From contig NZ_JAHVAO010000002.1 in NCBI RefSeq assembly GCF_019264345.1, positions 273,711 through 337,710 on the forward strand: a stretch of 64,000 nt of DNA. Direction: 5' to 3'. Each line of letters opens with the position of its first letter. The first letter of the stretch is position 1. This DNA comes from Marinobacter arenosus (lineage in GTDB: Bacteria > Pseudomonadota > Gammaproteobacteria > Pseudomonadales > Oleiphilaceae). Both the position numbers and the translations under genes were made by a program. A model generated the notes under the pieces. It searched no databases. It saw nothing but the letters and a program-made list of their open reading frames with translations, and was not told where the DNA came from. Below are positions 62,383 to 64,000 of this stretch, in pieces.

Positions 62383-62619
62383 TTACCCATATAGATAGAG
62401 TAGCTCCTCAATGATCTCTTTATCTGACACGGAAAAATCTGGGTGCTCTCTACTCTGTCTTATGCTCTCTAGAACGCCCCGAATGGGCAGCCCTGGTCTG
62501 GATGGATCTTCGATCACTGCAATAAGCCGGTCACGCTCGGATGCTTCAGGCAGGTATCGATTTACAATCCGAATTAGCTCTTTTTTGCTCGTTTGACCAT
62601 CCATATCAGCAGATTCCAT
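62383..62619 (-). CDS. Small hypothetical protein (cassette)
   Basis: A 73- to 78-residue acidic, helix-rich protein. The start may be ATG 62619 or ATG 62604 (MDGQTSKKELIRIVNRY), which has a GGAA upstream. ELIRIVNRYLPEASERDRL is followed by EIIEELLYLYG, resembling small acidic immunity or antitoxin proteins. No toxin gene is adjacent in the same cassette. Confidence 0.55.
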   Translation of the reverse strand: MESADMDGQTSKKELIRIVNRYLPEASERDRLIAVIEDPSRPGLPIRGVLESIRQSREHPDFSVSDKEIIEELLYLYG

Positions 62620-62652
62620 CAAGCTTGATCAGCGTCGTGTTTTCCCGCCACA

Positions 62653-62722
62653 TAACGCCGCGTACAGCGGCCGCTGAAAGCGGTCCGGTGGCCAACGGCC
62701 ACATACTGATGCGCCTTGTTAT
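62653..62722 (-). repeat. attC site, family B
   Basis: TAACGCC to GTTAT, with GCGGCCGCTGAAAGCGGTCC core, closest to 56282-56351. Confidence 0.94.
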
Positions 62723-63102
62723 GCCTGTTGGTAAAGTTCATGAATCTGATCCAACTCATCCGCAGAAGCATGGTATGAGAAAAATGGTGCAATCCTTTTG
62801 AACTCGGCCGGTGGGAACCATTTCCTAAAAAACGGCCAGAACTTTTTATTCTGCGGAAGACTTTCATAAAAGGCACACACTGCTGCAGTTGAAGCCTCGG
62901 TGGGTAACTTGCCGGATTTATCACTGATGGACCAAGCTGCGTATGAAAGAACTCTTTTTATGAGGTCATCATTCGACGCTAAAAACGCCCTTTCAAATTC
63001 CATGCTTAGCTCGATCCACAGGGCCATAGGACCCTCGGCCTCCTGGATTAAAGATTGATACTCAGGTAGCAATCTCTGAGCTTCCCTTCTCCACGCACTC
63101 AT
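62719..63102 (-). CDS. Hypothetical protein (cassette)
   Basis: A 127-residue protein starting MSAWRREAQRLLPEYQSLIQ (ATG 63102); a longer frame to 63129 reads into the attC. It is helical throughout, with PLPTEAS-type links and KFWPFFRKWFPPAEFKRI near the end. The pattern is close to small helical proteins seen near toxin or immunity genes, but no firm match. Stop inside the attC. Confidence 0.58.
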   Translation of the reverse strand: MSAWRREAQRLLPEYQSLIQEAEGPMALWIELSMEFERAFLASNDDLIKRVLSYAAWSISDKSGKLPTEASTAAVCAFYESLPQNKKFWPFFRKWFPPAEFKRIAPFFSYHASADELDQIHELYQQA

Positions 63103-63120
63103 GATTCTCTCTTTAAGGCA

Positions 63121-63199
63121 TAACGCCAAGCTTTGGGGCGGCTGTAGCGTAGCGTAAGCCGTCCCAGCCGCGATAGCGGCGACAACAGCGCCTTGTTAT
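63121..63199 (-). repeat. attC site
   Basis: TAACGCC to GTTAT; GGGGCGGCT/AGCCGTCCC arm. The next gene's stop (63196) overlaps it. Confidence 0.92.
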
Positions 63200-63432
63200 G
63201 AGTTCTTGATCCCATAGAACTCCTCCACTTCCTCTTTTGTGAGCCCCACCGGATATGCCCCATTTGGATTTTCCCAGTAGGCACCACACTTGTTGCATTG
63301 GAAGAGCCTCGCCTGTCTCTCCCAGTTCGGGTCTGCCAGTAGCTTCAGTATCTCGTCTCGATTTTCCAGAAATGGATGCGTCCAATACTTTCGACAATAA
63401 TCGCAACCAGTTTCAGGAAACATTATCGGCAT
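63196..63432 (-). CDS. Zinc-ribbon-like small protein (cassette)
   Basis: A 78-residue protein. Two CxxC pairs (CDYC near residue 10 and CNKC near residue 45) form a zinc-ribbon pattern around an acidic helix (ENRDEILKLLADPNWERQAR). Likely structural or regulatory, role unknown. ATG 63432 is preferred to a TTG two codons earlier. Confidence 0.68.
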   Translation of the reverse strand: MPIMFPETGCDYCRKYWTHPFLENRDEILKLLADPNWERQARLFQCNKCGAYWENPNGAYPVGLTKEEVEEFYGIKNS

Positions 63433-63444
63433 GACCAAAACTCA

Positions 63445-63526
63445 TAACGCTTTGCATAAGCGGCGGCCTGACAAGGCCGTCCGGTGGAGGCCCATAGGGC
63501 CGGAACAAACTTAATGCACTGGTTAG
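63445..63526 (-). repeat. attC site, family A
   Basis: TAACGC to GTTAG; core GCGGCGGCCTGACAAGGCCGTCC, then GGTGGAGGCCC. Confidence 0.94.
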
Positions 63527-63537
63527 GCTGTCGTATA

Positions 63538-63867
63538 TCACTCATCAAAAAACCATTCCCGACTAGCGCAATCCATGCCCTTGTGGGGGCCCAGCGGCCA
63601 CTGGTAATAATATACCCAGCACCCCTCTGGCCGATTCGAGTAAACAATCTTCGGCCCGTTAAAGACGCCCCAAACCTCAGTGCTAGCCACTTCCATTTCT
63701 CCAGGGTAGCTTCCTGACGCCGTATACATTTCATTGACCTTGTTTACCGTAGCGACAACTCCTTGATCGCCGCTATCTTCCCATCCCCTGGAGAACTCCA
63801 GAATGACAAAATACAGACCGATGGCTGTAACAAGGAAAAGAACAGAGATCTTTAGAACAGCACGCAT
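63538..63867 (-). CDS. Hypothetical membrane-anchored protein, pilin-like (cassette)
   Basis: A 109-residue protein with an N-terminal membrane helix (about 5-23) and a soluble part rich in Tyr, Gly and Trp. VNKVNEMYTASGSYPGEM and GCWVYYYQWPLGPHKGMDC resemble the body of pseudopilins. Two cysteines could form a disulphide. There is no prepilin peptidase cut site, so it is not a true pilin. Confidence 0.55.
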   Translation of the reverse strand: MRAVLKISVLFLVTAIGLYFVILEFSRGWEDSGDQGVVATVNKVNEMYTASGSYPGEMEVASTEVWGVFNGPKIVYSNRPEGCWVYYYQWPLGPHKGMDCASREWFFDE

Positions 63868-63877
63868 TCAAAATGCC

Positions 63878-63934
63878 TAACGCCGAACGCACCGGCGGCC
63901 GTTTTATGGCCGTCCGAGTGCCGTGACTTGTTAG
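63878..63934 (-). repeat. attC site
   Basis: TAACGCC to GTTAG; CCGGCGGCC/GGCCGTCC arm. Near-twin of 59810-59864 over its left half. Confidence 0.92.
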
Positions 63935-64000
63935 TTGCCTTCATGAACTGTGATGGCAACCGTATTTGAATTAACCCCAGGGGCGCACCAAAGAGAGGAA
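63931..64000 (-). CDS. Cassette gene cut by the window edge (C-terminal end)
   Basis: The minus strand is open from the edge to a TAA at 63931-63933, encoding the 22-residue end SSLWCAPGVNSNTVAITVHE then GN. The stop lies inside the attC at 63878-63934, as for most other cassettes here. Nothing can be said of its function. Confidence 0.5.
   Translation of the reverse strand, partial: SSLWCAPGVNSNTVAITVHEGN

Larger units (their letters stand above)
54194..64000 (-). mobile_element. Chromosomal integron cassette array (distal part)
   Basis: A run of single-gene units, all on the minus strand, each followed by an imperfect palindrome. On the plus strand each palindrome starts TAACGC and ends GTTA, so on the minus strand each reads TAAC ... 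GCGTTA, which is the attC form. There are 18 clear attC sites and one degenerate one, 44-94 bases long, with unit lengths of about 0.3-1.1 kb. Few cassettes have promoter-like sequence of their own. No integrase gene or attI is in the window; the orientation places them beyond 64000. The region is also lower in GC than the left 53 kb. Confidence 0.93.

Noticed and set aside
57430..63102. Toxin-antitoxin pairs in the cassettes
   Set aside because: No cassette holds a recognisable two-gene pair; the small proteins are alone and do not match known toxins or antitoxins.
54194..63934. The repeated palindromes as a CRISPR array, REP elements or terminators
   Set aside because: Their spacing is gene-sized rather than 30-40 bases, they have TAACGC and GTTA ends with imperfect arms, and they have no T-runs; this is the attC form.

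Overview
The window looks like chromosomal DNA of a marine gammaproteobacterium, most likely Marinobacter or a close relative. This is inferred from the high-GC coding style, the mmsR/mmsA/acyl-CoA dehydrogenase/mmsB gene order, the PA2778/PA2779 pair, and a chromosomal-type integron cassette array. No rRNA, tRNA or CRISPR array was seen.

Positions 1-53.7 kb are ordinary chromosome: short operons of housekeeping and stress genes on both strands. 0-5 kb holds two 7TMR-DISM sensors (one cut by the window edge, one a diguanylate cyclase) and mtfA. 5-16 kb has small enzymes, a universal stress protein, a cold-shock gene with a UUCG terminator, a large lipoprotein, an MscS channel, pirin and a dienoyl-CoA isomerase-like gene. 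16.5-18.1 kb is the divergent argP/argO amino-acid export pair. 18-26 kb includes an NlpC/P60 lipoprotein, yedK, arfB, ohrR/ohr and several short-chain dehydrogenases. 26-32.5 kb has a GNAT-nitrilase fusion, rluF, a fetA/fetB ABC exporter, a CobW GTPase and a zinc-ribbon methyltransferase. 35.6-38.4 kb is a compact kinase / PP2C phosphatase / FHA signalling operon. 42-48.7 kb is a complete valine (isobutyryl-CoA) catabolic cluster with its AraC-type regulator. 49-53.7 kb has stress and detoxification genes and an eroded amidohydrolase pseudogene.

From about 54.2 kb to the right edge the sequence changes character. One-gene units on the minus strand, poorer in GC, are separated by imperfect palindromes that run from TAACGC to GTTA on the plus strand. 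These are integron attC sites, of which 18 are clear and one is degenerate. Because attC sites and genes all point left, the integrase gene and attI should lie to the right of position 64000, and this window holds the distal, oldest end of the array. Most cassette products are unknown: small membrane proteins, zinc-ribbon proteins, TPR and HEAT-like proteins, and YcxB-, DUF2314-, DUF4345- and YqhA-type proteins. At the left end the array decays into a truncated dehydrogenase fragment and a small membrane gene broken by a stop codon. The cassette array is the most interesting part of the window.
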